Source: Propionicimonas sp. (lineage in GTDB: Bacteria; Actinomycetota; Actinomycetes; Propionibacteriales; Propionibacteriaceae). Taken from it: a DNA stretch of 64,000 nucleotides. The stretch lies in NCBI GenBank assembly GCA_013791955.1, contig VMSW01000007.1, forward strand, positions 1,426,001 through 1,490,000, in the 5' to 3' direction. Below the pieces are notes generated by a model, which was given only the letters and a program-made list of their open reading frames with translations, was not told the DNA's origin and did no database searches. Below, piece by piece: positions 16,529 to 25,157 of this stretch; position 1 is the stretch's first letter; each line of letters starts with the position of its first letter. Both the position numbers and the translations under genes were made by a program.

Positions 16529-17352
16529 TGCGAATCGCCACCGTCAACGTCAATGGCATCCGGGCCTCAGTGCGCCGCGGCTTCACCGACTGGCTGGCCG
16601 AACGATCCCCCGACCTGATTGCCTTGCAAGAGGTGCGAGCCCCAGCCGAATTGGTCCCCATCGAAGCCTCAACCGGCTACCACTTCGCCTATCACCCCGG
16701 AAATCGGGCCGGACGCAATGGGGTGGCCCTCCTGTGCCGCACGCCGCCGATCGCAGTCCGCGAAGGGTTCGGCAGCGGCAAGTTCGATCCTGAGGGACGC
16801 TATCTGGAGGCCGACTACGACCTCAACGGCTGGAAACTCAGCGTCGGCTCGCTCTACCTGCCCAAAGGCGGACGGGCCGATGACACCCCTGAGGAGCTGG
16901 CGCGCTACCGCCATAAGTTGGCCTTCATGAAGTCCTTTCGTCCCTACTTGACGAAGGCGCGCCTAGCCGCACGCGCGCGGGGACGTGAGTTCCTGGTGAT
17001 GGGCGACTTCAACATCGCCCACACTCGCCTTGATCTGCGCAACTGGCGCGGCAATGCCAAGTCGGTGGGCTTCCTGCCTGAAGAGCGGGAGTGGTTGGGC
17101 TCGGTCCAGAGCCCCCGGACTTTGGTGGACGTGGTCCGTCGGCTGCACCCAGACGCCGACGGCCCCTACTCCTGGTGGAGCTGGATGGGCAATGCGTTCA
17201 ACAATGACACCGGCTGGCGGATCGACTACCACTTCGCCAGCCCCGAGTTGGCGGCTGCGGCCCAGATCGGCGGCACAGATCGAGCCGAGAGCTACCCGGC
17301 CCGGATCAGCGATCACGCCCCGGTGGTTGTCGACTACGCCAATCGGAACTGA
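16528..17352 (+). CDS. xth: Exodeoxyribonuclease III / AP endonuclease
   Basis: 274 residues of the EEP nuclease superfamily, which cuts at abasic sites in base excision repair. Metal and catalytic motifs are present: NVNGIRAS, LIALQEVRAP (Glu), MGDFNIAH (Asp, Asn) and RISDHAPVVVDY (Asp-His). The ATG overlaps the previous stop by one base (TGATG), so translation is coupled. Confidence 0.96.
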   Translation: MRIATVNVNGIRASVRRGFTDWLAERSPDLIALQEVRAPAELVPIEASTGYHFAYHPGNRAGRNGVALLCRTPPIAVREGFGSGKFDPEGRYLEADYDLNGWKLSVGSLYLPKGGRADDTPEELARYRHKLAFMKSFRPYLTKARLAARARGREFLVMGDFNIAHTRLDLRNWRGNAKSVGFLPEEREWLGSVQSPRTLVDVVRRLHPDADGPYSWWSWMGNAFNNDTGWRIDYHFASPELAAAAQIGGTDRAESYPARISDHAPVVVDYANRN

Positions 17353-17371
17353 GCCTCACCCCAGGGAGCAA

Positions 17372-17428
17372 CCCTTCGACAAGTTCAGGGAACTGAACAC
17401 GCGACCCCTCGACAAGCTCAGGGAACTG
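17372..17428. repeat. Two tandem copies of a CCC-TCGACAAG-TCAGGGAACTG repeat
   Basis: Copy 1 (17372-17395) and copy 2 (17405-17428) are 24 bases each, spaced 33 bp apart, and differ at two positions (T/C). The core CCCTTCGACAAGCTCAGGG is an imperfect palindrome-like unit that I know as a dispersed short repeat in many high-GC genomes. It fills the gap between two convergent genes. Confidence 0.75.
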
Positions 17429-17430
17429 GG

Positions 17431-18369
17431 TCAGGCCAACGGTTCGAAGTAGCTGAGCACCTCAGCGCGACTCACCTCGGCCAGGCTGGCATGCGACCAC
17501 TTGGGGTTGCGATCCCGATCTATCAGCTGGGCCCGGACGCCCTCGATGAACTCCGCGCCCCTAGCCATCCGTACGGCCAGGGTCAGCTCCTGCTCATACT
17601 GGTCGACCAGCCGCGGGAACTGGGCCGCCCGCCGCAGTGCTTCCAATGACACCGCTACCGACAGTGGCGAGCGACGCTCCAACTCGGCGGCGGCCGCCTG
17701 AGCAAACGGATCGTCATGCTCGGCCAGTCTGGCCACAATCTCCTCGGCATTGTTGCCGCCATAGCATTCTGCGATCCACGCACCGGCCAGCGCTTCAGAC
17801 GGCTCCGGTAGTGGCCCCTCGCACCGATCGGCCAGCCCGAGCCGGATCGCATCGGCGGCGTTCACGCTGGCTCCAGTCAGGGCCAGGTGCGTGCCGATCT
17901 CACCAGGCATCCGAGCCAGCAGGTGGGTGACGAAGACATCGGGGTAGATCGCAATCTGAGTCTCCGGCATCGCCAAGGTGCTGGTGGCATCCACTACCCG
18001 GTCGGTTCCATGGACGCTCAGGCCCATGCCGCCGCCCATGGTGATGCCGGTCATGATCGCCCGGTACGGCTTGGGATAGTCAGCGATCATCAGGTTCAGC
18101 GCGTACTCGGTGGTGAAAAACTCAGCTACATCGCCGCCTGTCAGCGCTCGTTCCCGCAGCTCGCGGACGTCTGCTCCGGCGCACAGCCCGCGATCACCGG
18201 CACCGGTGAGCTCAACCAGCTCCACCGAATCGTCGGCGGCGAACTCGGCCAGCGCAGCCGAGATCTGGCGCATCATCGACAGGTTGATCGCGTTGATTGC
18301 GCGCGGCCGGTTCAGCCGGATGCGACCCACGCCACCGCTGGCCTCGGCCAGCACTTCCGGTTCGGTCAC
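17431..18369 (-). CDS. Enoyl-CoA hydratase/isomerase family, 3-hydroxyisobutyryl-CoA hydrolase-like
   Basis: 312 residues of the crotonase fold. The oxyanion-hole regions are GLCAGADVREL and GITMGGGMGLSVHGTDRVV. The C-terminal RDRNPKWSHASLAEV matches the extra domain of 3-hydroxyisobutyryl-CoA hydrolases (valine breakdown), which ordinary enoyl-CoA hydratases lack. At 312 residues it is a little shorter than the usual ~345. Its ATG overlaps the end of the glycosyltransferase gene (ATGA), although the functions look unrelated. Confidence 0.85.
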   Translation of the reverse strand: MTEPEVLAEASGGVGRIRLNRPRAINAINLSMMRQISAALAEFAADDSVELVELTGAGDRGLCAGADVRELRERALTGGDVAEFFTTEYALNLMIADYPKPYRAIMTGITMGGGMGLSVHGTDRVVDATSTLAMPETQIAIYPDVFVTHLLARMPGEIGTHLALTGASVNAADAIRLGLADRCEGPLPEPSEALAGAWIAECYGGNNAEEIVARLAEHDDPFAQAAAAELERRSPLSVAVSLEALRRAAQFPRLVDQYEQELTLAVRMARGAEFIEGVRAQLIDRDRNPKWSHASLAEVSRAEVLSYFEPLA

Positions 18370-19883
18370 TTCGCCTCCTGGGTTGCTTTGGCCGCCTTAG
18401 CTAGGCGAACCCGATGCTCCTGACGATGCCGGTAGAGCAGCACCAACATCAAGGCCATGGCCGCAAAAGCGAGCGCAACCGCATCATTGCGCCAGGCCAA
18501 GTTGCCAGCACCATAGGCCAGCAGGACGGTAGTCACCGTGACCGCAGTGCCGATGATCCGCGGGGACGGCTTGGTGAGCGGCAACAGCAGGCCGCCCCAG
18601 GTGAGGTACCAGCTGTTCAGCGCGATGCCACCGAAGGCGAAGATTAGGTAAGACCAGCTCAGGAAGGTGACCGGCTTCTTGCGTCCGACCCCAATGCCTA
18701 GCCAGCCGATCATCACCACCGTGAGCAACAGGCCCAGATAGCGCACCGCTTCCATCACAAATTGGCCCACCAGCGGTAGGCCGATCAGGTCGAACAGGTA
18801 TTTCAGGCCGGCCCCAACCAAAGTGAAGGGCGCCAGCGTCACCACTTTGCCCGGGACATCTGCGGCCCAGATCCAGCCAAAACCAAGCCCGCTGGCCAAA
18901 CTGATCAGCACGAAGACGCTCAAAGCGATCAGCAGCGTGCCAGCAAGCCGACGCAGCGCCCGCCAGGAGTTCTGCCAGCCCAGGCTGAGCCAGGGATGGC
19001 CGATCAGGGCTACTGGGTAGAACGCGAGTATCGCTGGCTGCTTAATGCAGGCAGCGACGCCGACGATGATGGCTGCCGGCCAAAACTTGTCGTTGAACGC
19101 CAGCCAGATGGCCAGCACCACCAGCCCCATCATCAAAGCGTCATTGTGGGCACCGCCGACCAGGTCGATGATCACCAGAGGGTTGACCGTGGAAAACCAA
19201 GCCGTCATCTGCACATCAGCACCCATGCGCCGAGCGATCCTGGGCAGGAAGTAGGCGATCATCGCCACCCCGAGCAGCGCCGGAATGCGCATCGCCAGAG
19301 CGGAGTAGTAGGGGTTATTGCCGGCCAGGACCACTAGGCCGTGAAACATCTCCAGGCTGAGTGGCGGGTACATCGCCGTGGTGTAGCGCCACAACCAAGC
19401 GGCCTGGTCGGCGAACGGACCGGGCAATACCGAGATCGGGTTGTCATAGGGATTCAGCCCGTTACGCAGCAGCCAGCCTTCGGCGGCATAGGCGTAGGCA
19501 TCGTGGCTGAAGATCGGTGGGGCCAGCAGTAGCGGCAAGCTCCACAGCAGCGTGATCGGCCAGTGTTTTACCTCGTGGTAGAGGCTGGGACGTAGGTTGA
19601 ACCAGGCCTCGACCAACAGGGCTACCCCGGCCACCACCAATGCCGTGCCAACCACCCTGGCCGGCCAGGTGTCCAGGCCGAGATCGCGGATCGGATCCCA
19701 CCAGGGGCTGTTCTGCGGCAGGTAGGCCGGCGTCAACGATCCGAGAAACAGCAGCGCCGAGCCGTAAAGGCCGCGACGCACAGCTCGGTGCGCCCAGGCC
19801 CGCGCAACATCGGAGCGCGCAGCGAGCAGCCGGGCGCGCAGCAGCTCTGACCGAGGCGCGATCGGCTCGCTTTTGTTGGTCAC
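18366..19883 (-). CDS. Multi-pass mannosyltransferase, MptA/MptB-like (GT-C fold)
   Basis: About 505 residues with a dozen or so membrane spans. The first long loop carries HDAYAYAAEGWLLRNGLNPY, the acidic-residue motif of polyprenyl-phosphate-dependent GT-C enzymes. GAHNDALMMGLVVLAIWLAF and CIKQPAILAFYPVALIGHPW match MptA/MptB α-1,6-mannosyltransferases, which build the mannan core of lipomannan in mycobacteria and corynebacteria. The glycan made here is unknown. I chose GTG 19883 because a TAGGCT -10 lies ~35 bases upstream. GTG 19886 and TTG 19964 remain possible. Confidence 0.82.
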   Translation of the reverse strand: MTNKSEPIAPRSELLRARLLAARSDVARAWAHRAVRRGLYGSALLFLGSLTPAYLPQNSPWWDPIRDLGLDTWPARVVGTALVVAGVALLVEAWFNLRPSLYHEVKHWPITLLWSLPLLLAPPIFSHDAYAYAAEGWLLRNGLNPYDNPISVLPGPFADQAAWLWRYTTAMYPPLSLEMFHGLVVLAGNNPYYSALAMRIPALLGVAMIAYFLPRIARRMGADVQMTAWFSTVNPLVIIDLVGGAHNDALMMGLVVLAIWLAFNDKFWPAAIIVGVAACIKQPAILAFYPVALIGHPWLSLGWQNSWRALRRLAGTLLIALSVFVLISLASGLGFGWIWAADVPGKVVTLAPFTLVGAGLKYLFDLIGLPLVGQFVMEAVRYLGLLLTVVMIGWLGIGVGRKKPVTFLSWSYLIFAFGGIALNSWYLTWGGLLLPLTKPSPRIIGTAVTVTTVLLAYGAGNLAWRNDAVALAFAAMALMLVLLYRHRQEHRVRLAKAAKATQEAK

Positions 19884-19889
19884 CACCGG

Positions 19890-20211
19890 CGGAAGGGTTC
19901 TGGCACGGGCACGGCGACAGCCTAGCCCGCGGTGGTATGTACGCTCATTACTACTGCCTGACAAGGGTAATTAGCGCGGGATTCCTCCCGGTTCTTGTTC
20001 CAATCACCCGGTCTGCGCGCTATCCTCGCTAGCGCTTGCCGCCACAGGTGATGCCCACCGGCACTGACCTGCTGACGCTAGAGATTCGGTCCCGATCGGG
20101 GGTAATACCGATGCAGGTTCCCGGCACAAATCCACTGTCGGAAGCCAGGTTTCTGTCCAAGACTACGGATGCGAGCGCACCAGCGCCGCTCCCGGGAGGG
20201 CCGCACCAAAT
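19890..20211. other. Intergenic region between two divergent genes
   Basis: Divergent control region of the mannosyltransferase and korA. On the minus strand TAGGCT (at ~19918-19923) is a plausible -10 for the mannosyltransferase. On the plus strand no consensus -35/-10 pair stands out; TATCCT near 20021 is a weak candidate. A short CCCGATCGGG palindrome lies near 20091-20100. No ORF or stable long hairpin is seen. Confidence 0.4.
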
Positions 20212-22065
20212 ATGACCCAAGTGAACACCATCGACCACGTTGTCATTCGCTTCTCCGGCGACTCTGGAGACGGCATGCAGTTGACTGGAGACCGCTTCAC
20301 CCAGGACAACGCAGTGGCTGGCAACGATTTCGTCACCCTGCCTGACTACCCCGCAGAGATCCGGGCACCAGCAGGGACCGTGGCCGGTGTGTCCAGTTTC
20401 CAGCTGCACTTCGCCGACTACGACATCCACACCCCCGGGGACCACCCAGATGTCCTGGTCGCGATGAACCCGGCGGCGCTCAAGGCCAACTTGGCCGACC
20501 TCCCGGTCGGTGGGATCGTGATCGTCGACACCGCTGACTTCACCCCACGGGCCCTCTCCAAGGTCGGCTATGCCGAAAACCCGCTGGAAGAAGACCGGCT
20601 GGCGCAGTACCAGGTGCACGCCTTCGACCTCACCGCCGCGGCCACCGCGGCTGTCGAGCCGTACGGGCTCAGCCGCAAGGACGCCTCCCGTACCAAGAAC
20701 ATGTACGCCCTTGGCCTGGTTGACTGGCTCTACAGCCGCTCAATCGACCAAACGGTGACCTTCCTAACCACCAAGTTCGCCAAGAAGCCGGCCATCCGCG
20801 ACGCCAACATCGCCGCGCTAAAGGCCGGGTACAACTTCGGGGAGACCTCGGAGGCCTTCGCCGTCCGCTACGAAATCGCTGCCGCTCCAGCCAAGGCTGG
20901 CACCTACCGCCAGATCACTGGCAACCGGGCTGCCGCCTACGGCCTGGTCGCAGGCGCGGCTCGGGCCGGGCTGCCGCTCTACCTGGGCGCCTACCCGATC
21001 ACTCCGGCTTCTGAGGTGCTGCACTACCTTTCCGACGCCAAGCGGGCTGGGGTGATGACCTACCAGGCCGAAGACGAGATCGCGGCTGTTGGTGCCGCTG
21101 TGGGGGCCTCCTTCGCCGGCTGTCTGGGTGCGACCAGCACCTCAGGCCCTGGTCTGGCTCTGAAAGCCGAGATGCTCGGCCTGGCCGTGATCGCTGAGCT
21201 ACCGCTGGTAGTGATTGACGTTCAGCGGGGCGGCCCGTCCACCGGGTTGCCGACCAAGACCGAACAGTCCGATTTGAACATCGCCCTGTTCGGACGTCAC
21301 GGTGAGGCTCCGATGCCAGTCATCGCCGCCCAATCACCTGCCGACTGTTTCGCGGCCACCTTCGAAGCCTGCAAGATCGCCGTTGAATACCGCACGCCGG
21401 TGCTGGTGCTCACCGACGGCTATCTGGGTAACGGCGCCGAGCCGTGGCGCGTTCCGGAGCTGGACGAGTTGGCCGAGATTGAGCCCAACATCATCACCGA
21501 GCCCAACCAGCCCGATGGCGTCTACTGGCCCTACGCCCGCGATGAGAAGGGGGCCCGTGCCTGGGCCATCCCGGGTACGCCCGGCCTGACTCACCGCATT
21601 GGTGGTCTGGAGAAGGCGGCCAACACTGGCGCCGTCTCCTACGACAACGACAACCACGAAGTTATGGTGCGGGCCCGCGCAGCGAAGATCGACGGCATCG
21701 TGCGCGAGGTTCCCGATGTCGTGGTGGACGACCCCAGTGGCGCCGCCAAGGTGCTCGTGGTCGGCTGGGGGTCCACCTTCGGACCCATCCAGTCGGCCGT
21801 CAGGTTGGTGCGCCAGAGCGACCGCGATCTCGCAACCATCCACCTGCGCTATCTCAACCCGCTGCCAGCCAACCTCGGTGAGGTACTGGCCAGCTACGAC
21901 CGGGTAGTCGTTCCGGAGATGAACCTCGGCCAGCTGGCCATGTGGCTCCGGGCGAAGTACCTGATCAACGTAGAGAGTTACTCAAGGGTTCGAGGGCTGC
22001 CGCTGCGGCAGTCCGAACTCGCTGACGACCTGAACGCGATCATCGATGAGGAGGCTGCGAAGTGA
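20212..22065 (+). CDS. korA: 2-oxoacid:ferredoxin oxidoreductase, alpha subunit (KorA)
   Basis: 617 residues. With KorB it converts 2-oxoglutarate and CoA to succinyl-CoA, CO2 and reduced ferredoxin. Residues ~1-190 form the fused gamma domain (VVIRFSGDSGDGMQLTGDRF). The alpha part follows, with YPITPASEVLHYL, ATSTSGPGLALKAEMLGLAV and QRGGPSTGLPTKTEQSDL. GGGAGG lies 12 bases before ATG. The stop overlaps the korB start (GTGA). The split of alpha-gamma fusion plus beta matches actinobacterial KorAB. Confidence 0.95.
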   Translation: MTQVNTIDHVVIRFSGDSGDGMQLTGDRFTQDNAVAGNDFVTLPDYPAEIRAPAGTVAGVSSFQLHFADYDIHTPGDHPDVLVAMNPAALKANLADLPVGGIVIVDTADFTPRALSKVGYAENPLEEDRLAQYQVHAFDLTAAATAAVEPYGLSRKDASRTKNMYALGLVDWLYSRSIDQTVTFLTTKFAKKPAIRDANIAALKAGYNFGETSEAFAVRYEIAAAPAKAGTYRQITGNRAAAYGLVAGAARAGLPLYLGAYPITPASEVLHYLSDAKRAGVMTYQAEDEIAAVGAAVGASFAGCLGATSTSGPGLALKAEMLGLAVIAELPLVVIDVQRGGPSTGLPTKTEQSDLNIALFGRHGEAPMPVIAAQSPADCFAATFEACKIAVEYRTPVLVLTDGYLGNGAEPWRVPELDELAEIEPNIITEPNQPDGVYWPYARDEKGARAWAIPGTPGLTHRIGGLEKAANTGAVSYDNDNHEVMVRARAAKIDGIVREVPDVVVDDPSGAAKVLVVGWGSTFGPIQSAVRLVRQSDRDLATIHLRYLNPLPANLGEVLASYDRVVVPEMNLGQLAMWLRAKYLINVESYSRVRGLPLRQSELADDLNAIIDEEAAK

Positions 22066-23114
22066 CTGCCACCATTCCCACCGCCAAGAGCGGCTTGGCC
22101 GGCGTCCCGCTCGCACTGAGCCCGCTGACCCGCAAGGACTTCACCTCCCCGGCTGAAGTTCGCTGGTGCCCCGGATGTGGCGACTACCCGGTTCTCGCTG
22201 CCTTCCAAGGCATCCTGCCCGATCTGGGCATCCGCAACGAGAACCTTGTGGTGGTCTCCGGAATCGGTTGCTCATCACGATTCCCGTACTACGTGGAGTC
22301 CTATGGCATGCACACCCTCCATGGACGGGCGCCCGCCATTGCCAGTGGTGTGGCGATGTCTCGCCCCGACCTTGCGGTATTCGTGGTTACCGGTGACGGC
22401 GATGCGCTGAGCATCGGCGGCAACCATCTGATCCACGCGCTGCGCCGCAATATCAACATGACGATCCTGTTGTTCAACAACCGGATCTACGGTCTGACCA
22501 AGGGCCAGTATTCGCCGACCTCGGAGCAGGGCAAGGTGACTAAGTCCTCTCCGCAGGGTTCAGTCGACCACCCGTTCAACCCGGTCTCGCTGGCCCTGGG
22601 TGCCGAGGGAACCTTCGTAGCTCGCACGATTGACTCCAACCGGGCCCACCTCACCGAGGTGTTGAAGGCTGCGGCCAATCACCGTGGTACCTCGTTGGTG
22701 GAGATCTACCAGAACTGTGTGATCTTCAATGACGGTGCCTTCGATCCGCTGAAGGCGAGCGACGGCATGATCAAGCTCGTCCACGGCGAGCCGATCATCT
22801 TCGGCGCTGACGGCTCCATGGGTGTGACGCGCCTGGCCGACGGCACCCTGAAGGTGGCCCCGGTCGCCGAGATTGGCGCGGAGAATGTGATCGTTCACGA
22901 TGCTCACGGTGACGACCCACAGCTCGCCTTCGCGCTGGCTCAGCTGACCGACAGCAACAACCTCGGCATGGCCCCGATCGGCATCTTCCGCGACGTCGAC
23001 CGTCCGGTCTATGACGACATGGCTCGCGCACAGATCACCACCTTCGCTGACGAGTCCGCGAAGCTCAAGGCGGTATCTGACCTGCTGAAGGGCCGAGACA
23101 CCTGGGAGCTCTGA
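22062..23114 (+). CDS. korB: 2-oxoacid:ferredoxin oxidoreductase, beta subunit (KorB)
   Basis: 350 residues, the thiamine-diphosphate subunit. WCPGCGDYPVLAAF holds the CxxC of the Fe-S site, and the ThDP motif GDG...N is FVVTGDGDALSIGGNHLIHA. IGCSSRFPYYVESYGMHTLH is highly typical. It starts with GTG overlapping korA by four bases. A GC-rich terminator follows. No ferredoxin gene is nearby. Confidence 0.96.
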   Translation: MTATIPTAKSGLAGVPLALSPLTRKDFTSPAEVRWCPGCGDYPVLAAFQGILPDLGIRNENLVVVSGIGCSSRFPYYVESYGMHTLHGRAPAIASGVAMSRPDLAVFVVTGDGDALSIGGNHLIHALRRNINMTILLFNNRIYGLTKGQYSPTSEQGKVTKSSPQGSVDHPFNPVSLALGAEGTFVARTIDSNRAHLTEVLKAAANHRGTSLVEIYQNCVIFNDGAFDPLKASDGMIKLVHGEPIIFGADGSMGVTRLADGTLKVAPVAEIGAENVIVHDAHGDDPQLAFALAQLTDSNNLGMAPIGIFRDVDRPVYDDMARAQITTFADESAKLKAVSDLLKGRDTWEL

Positions 23115-23130
23115 TCCACAGGTGAACCCG

Positions 23131-23185
23131 GCACCGGCCCGGGGCGATGATCGCGAGGTCGTTGCCCCGGGCCGGTGCAGCTTTT
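23131..23185 (+). terminator. Terminator of the korAB operon
   Basis: GCACCGGCCCGGGGC (23131-23145) and GCCCCGGGCCGGTGC (23164-23178) are perfect 15-bp arms, followed by AGCTTTT. Confidence 0.9.
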
Positions 23186-23224
23186 CCCACCAAGGGCGGA
23201 GCCTCGGGTACAACTTTGAACCGA

Positions 23225-23230
23225 TAACCT
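23225..23230 (+). promoter_or_regulatory. -10 element of the M13 peptidase gene (leaderless)
   Basis: TAACCT ends seven bases before the GTG start at 23238 and there is no ribosome-binding site, so the transcript probably starts at or next to the start codon. Confidence 0.6.
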
Positions 23231-23237
23231 TGGGCAG

Positions 23238-25157
23238 GTGACTTCATTCGACCTTGACCCAGGCATTCGCCCCGGCGCTGACCTTTTCCGCCACGTGAAC
23301 GGACGCTGGCTGGACCAGGCGCAAATCGCCGAGGACAAACAGGCTGCCGGAGCCTTCATCGAACTGCGGGACGCCTCCGAGGCGGCCATCCGCGATATCG
23401 TCACCGGCCTTACCGATAGCCAATCGGGCACCGAGGCGTACCTGGTTGAGCACCTCTTCGGCTCCTTCATGGACACCGAAAAGGTTGAGGCGGCCGGGCT
23501 TGATCCGCTGGCTCCGCTGCTCGCCGAGATCGACGCGATCAGCAGCATCGAGGATCTGCTCGACTACTTCGGCCGCAGCCTACGTCGTGGCACTGGCTCA
23601 CCAATCGGCCTGGACGTCGATGCCGACCCAGGCGACCCGAGCCGCTACGCCCTCTTCGTCGGCCAAGCTGGCCTCGGCCTGCCCGACGAGGAGTACTACC
23701 GCCTTGAGCAGCACGCGGCGGTCCTGAGCAGCTATCGCGAGCTCGTGGACCGCACGCTAACCATTGCCGGCCTGACGGCCAGTGGGGGCGCCACCGTGGT
23801 CGAACTGGAATCCGAGGTGGCGGCCAGGCATTGGGACAAGGTGCGCACCCGCGACCTTCGCCAGATGTACAACCCGCACACCCCGGCGGCCTTCGACGCG
23901 TTGGGCCTGCCGTGGTCGCGGGTGTTGACCGCCGCAGGCGTGCCAGCGGTCGATGAAGTGATCGTCGCCCAGCCGTCCTATTTCGCCGAGATTGCCGCCT
24001 TGATCACCGAATCCCGACTGGATGATTGGAAGCAATGGTGCCGCTGGAGCCTGGTCTCAGCGCTGTCGCCCTACCTTCCAGATGTCTTGGTTCAGACCCG
24101 GTTCGACTTCTATGGCAGGGTGCTGCAGGGCATCCCGCAGCTGAAAGAGCGCTGGAAGCGCGGTGTCGATCTGGTCGAACGCACTTTGGGAGAAGCGGTC
24201 GGCAAGCTCTACGTCCAACGGCACTTCCCGCCAGCGGCTAAGCAGCGGATGGACGTGTTGGTGGCCAACCTACTCAAGGCCTACGCCAACTCGATCCAGG
24301 CACTGGACTGGATGGGCCCCGAAACCCGCGCTGAGGCGCTGACCAAATTGGACAACTTCACCCCGAAGATCGGCTTCCCCGAGATTTGGAAAGACTACTC
24401 GCCACTGATGATTCGTCCCGGCGATCTGGTCGGCAATGTGCTGCGCGCAGCTGAGTTCGCTGCCGCCGACGAGCTCAGCAAGCTGGGTGGCCCAATGCGG
24501 CGCTGGGAATGGCTAATGACCCCGCAGACTGTGAACGCCTACTACCACCCCCTACGAAACGAAATCGTCTTCCCGGCTGCCATCCTGCAGCCGCCGTTCT
24601 TCGATCCCGACGCTGATGACGCCGTGAACTACGGCGCGATCGGGGCGGTAATCGGTCACGAGATCGGGCATGGTTTCGATGACCAGGGCTCCAACTGCGA
24701 TGGCGAAGGCCGGCTGCGGGATTGGTGGACCCAAGCCGACCGAGATGCGTTCACCGAGCGAACTGGGGCCCTGATTGCGCAGTACTCCGCGTTGCACCCC
24801 ACCCAGTTGCCTGAGCTGCAGGTCAACGGCGAGTTGACCATCGGGGAGAACATCGGCGACCTCGGCGGGCTGGCGATCGCCTATGACGCCTGGCGACTGG
24901 CGATCGGTGAGACCGAACCTGAACCGGTCGATGGGATAGCGGCCAAGCAGCGCTTCTTCCTTTCCTGGGCCCGGGCATGGCAAACCAAGCGCCGCGACGA
25001 GGCTCTTCGCCAGCAGATCGCGACCGATCCACATTCACCAGAGGAGTTCCGTTGCAACCAGGTTGTCCGGAACCTGGCTCCGTTCTACGAGGCTTTCGAA
25101 GTGACCGAAGCTGATGCCGCCTGGCTGGCACCGTCTGAGCGGGTGAAGATTTGGTGA
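23238..25157 (+). CDS. M13-family zinc metallopeptidase (PepO/neprilysin type)
   Basis: 639 residues. The zinc-binding helix is VIGHEIGHGFDDQGSNCDG (HExxH), with the third ligand in GENIGDLGGLAIAYDAW (ExxxD). NAYYHPLRNEIVFPAAILQP is the substrate-binding stretch. There is no signal peptide or membrane anchor, so it should be a cytoplasmic endopeptidase acting on small peptides. The GTG start has a TAACCT -10 seven bases upstream. Its stop overlaps the nhaA start (GTGA). Confidence 0.96.
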   Translation: MTSFDLDPGIRPGADLFRHVNGRWLDQAQIAEDKQAAGAFIELRDASEAAIRDIVTGLTDSQSGTEAYLVEHLFGSFMDTEKVEAAGLDPLAPLLAEIDAISSIEDLLDYFGRSLRRGTGSPIGLDVDADPGDPSRYALFVGQAGLGLPDEEYYRLEQHAAVLSSYRELVDRTLTIAGLTASGGATVVELESEVAARHWDKVRTRDLRQMYNPHTPAAFDALGLPWSRVLTAAGVPAVDEVIVAQPSYFAEIAALITESRLDDWKQWCRWSLVSALSPYLPDVLVQTRFDFYGRVLQGIPQLKERWKRGVDLVERTLGEAVGKLYVQRHFPPAAKQRMDVLVANLLKAYANSIQALDWMGPETRAEALTKLDNFTPKIGFPEIWKDYSPLMIRPGDLVGNVLRAAEFAAADELSKLGGPMRRWEWLMTPQTVNAYYHPLRNEIVFPAAILQPPFFDPDADDAVNYGAIGAVIGHEIGHGFDDQGSNCDGEGRLRDWWTQADRDAFTERTGALIAQYSALHPTQLPELQVNGELTIGENIGDLGGLAIAYDAWRLAIGETEPEPVDGIAAKQRFFLSWARAWQTKRRDEALRQQIATDPHSPEEFRCNQVVRNLAPFYEAFEVTEADAAWLAPSERVKIW

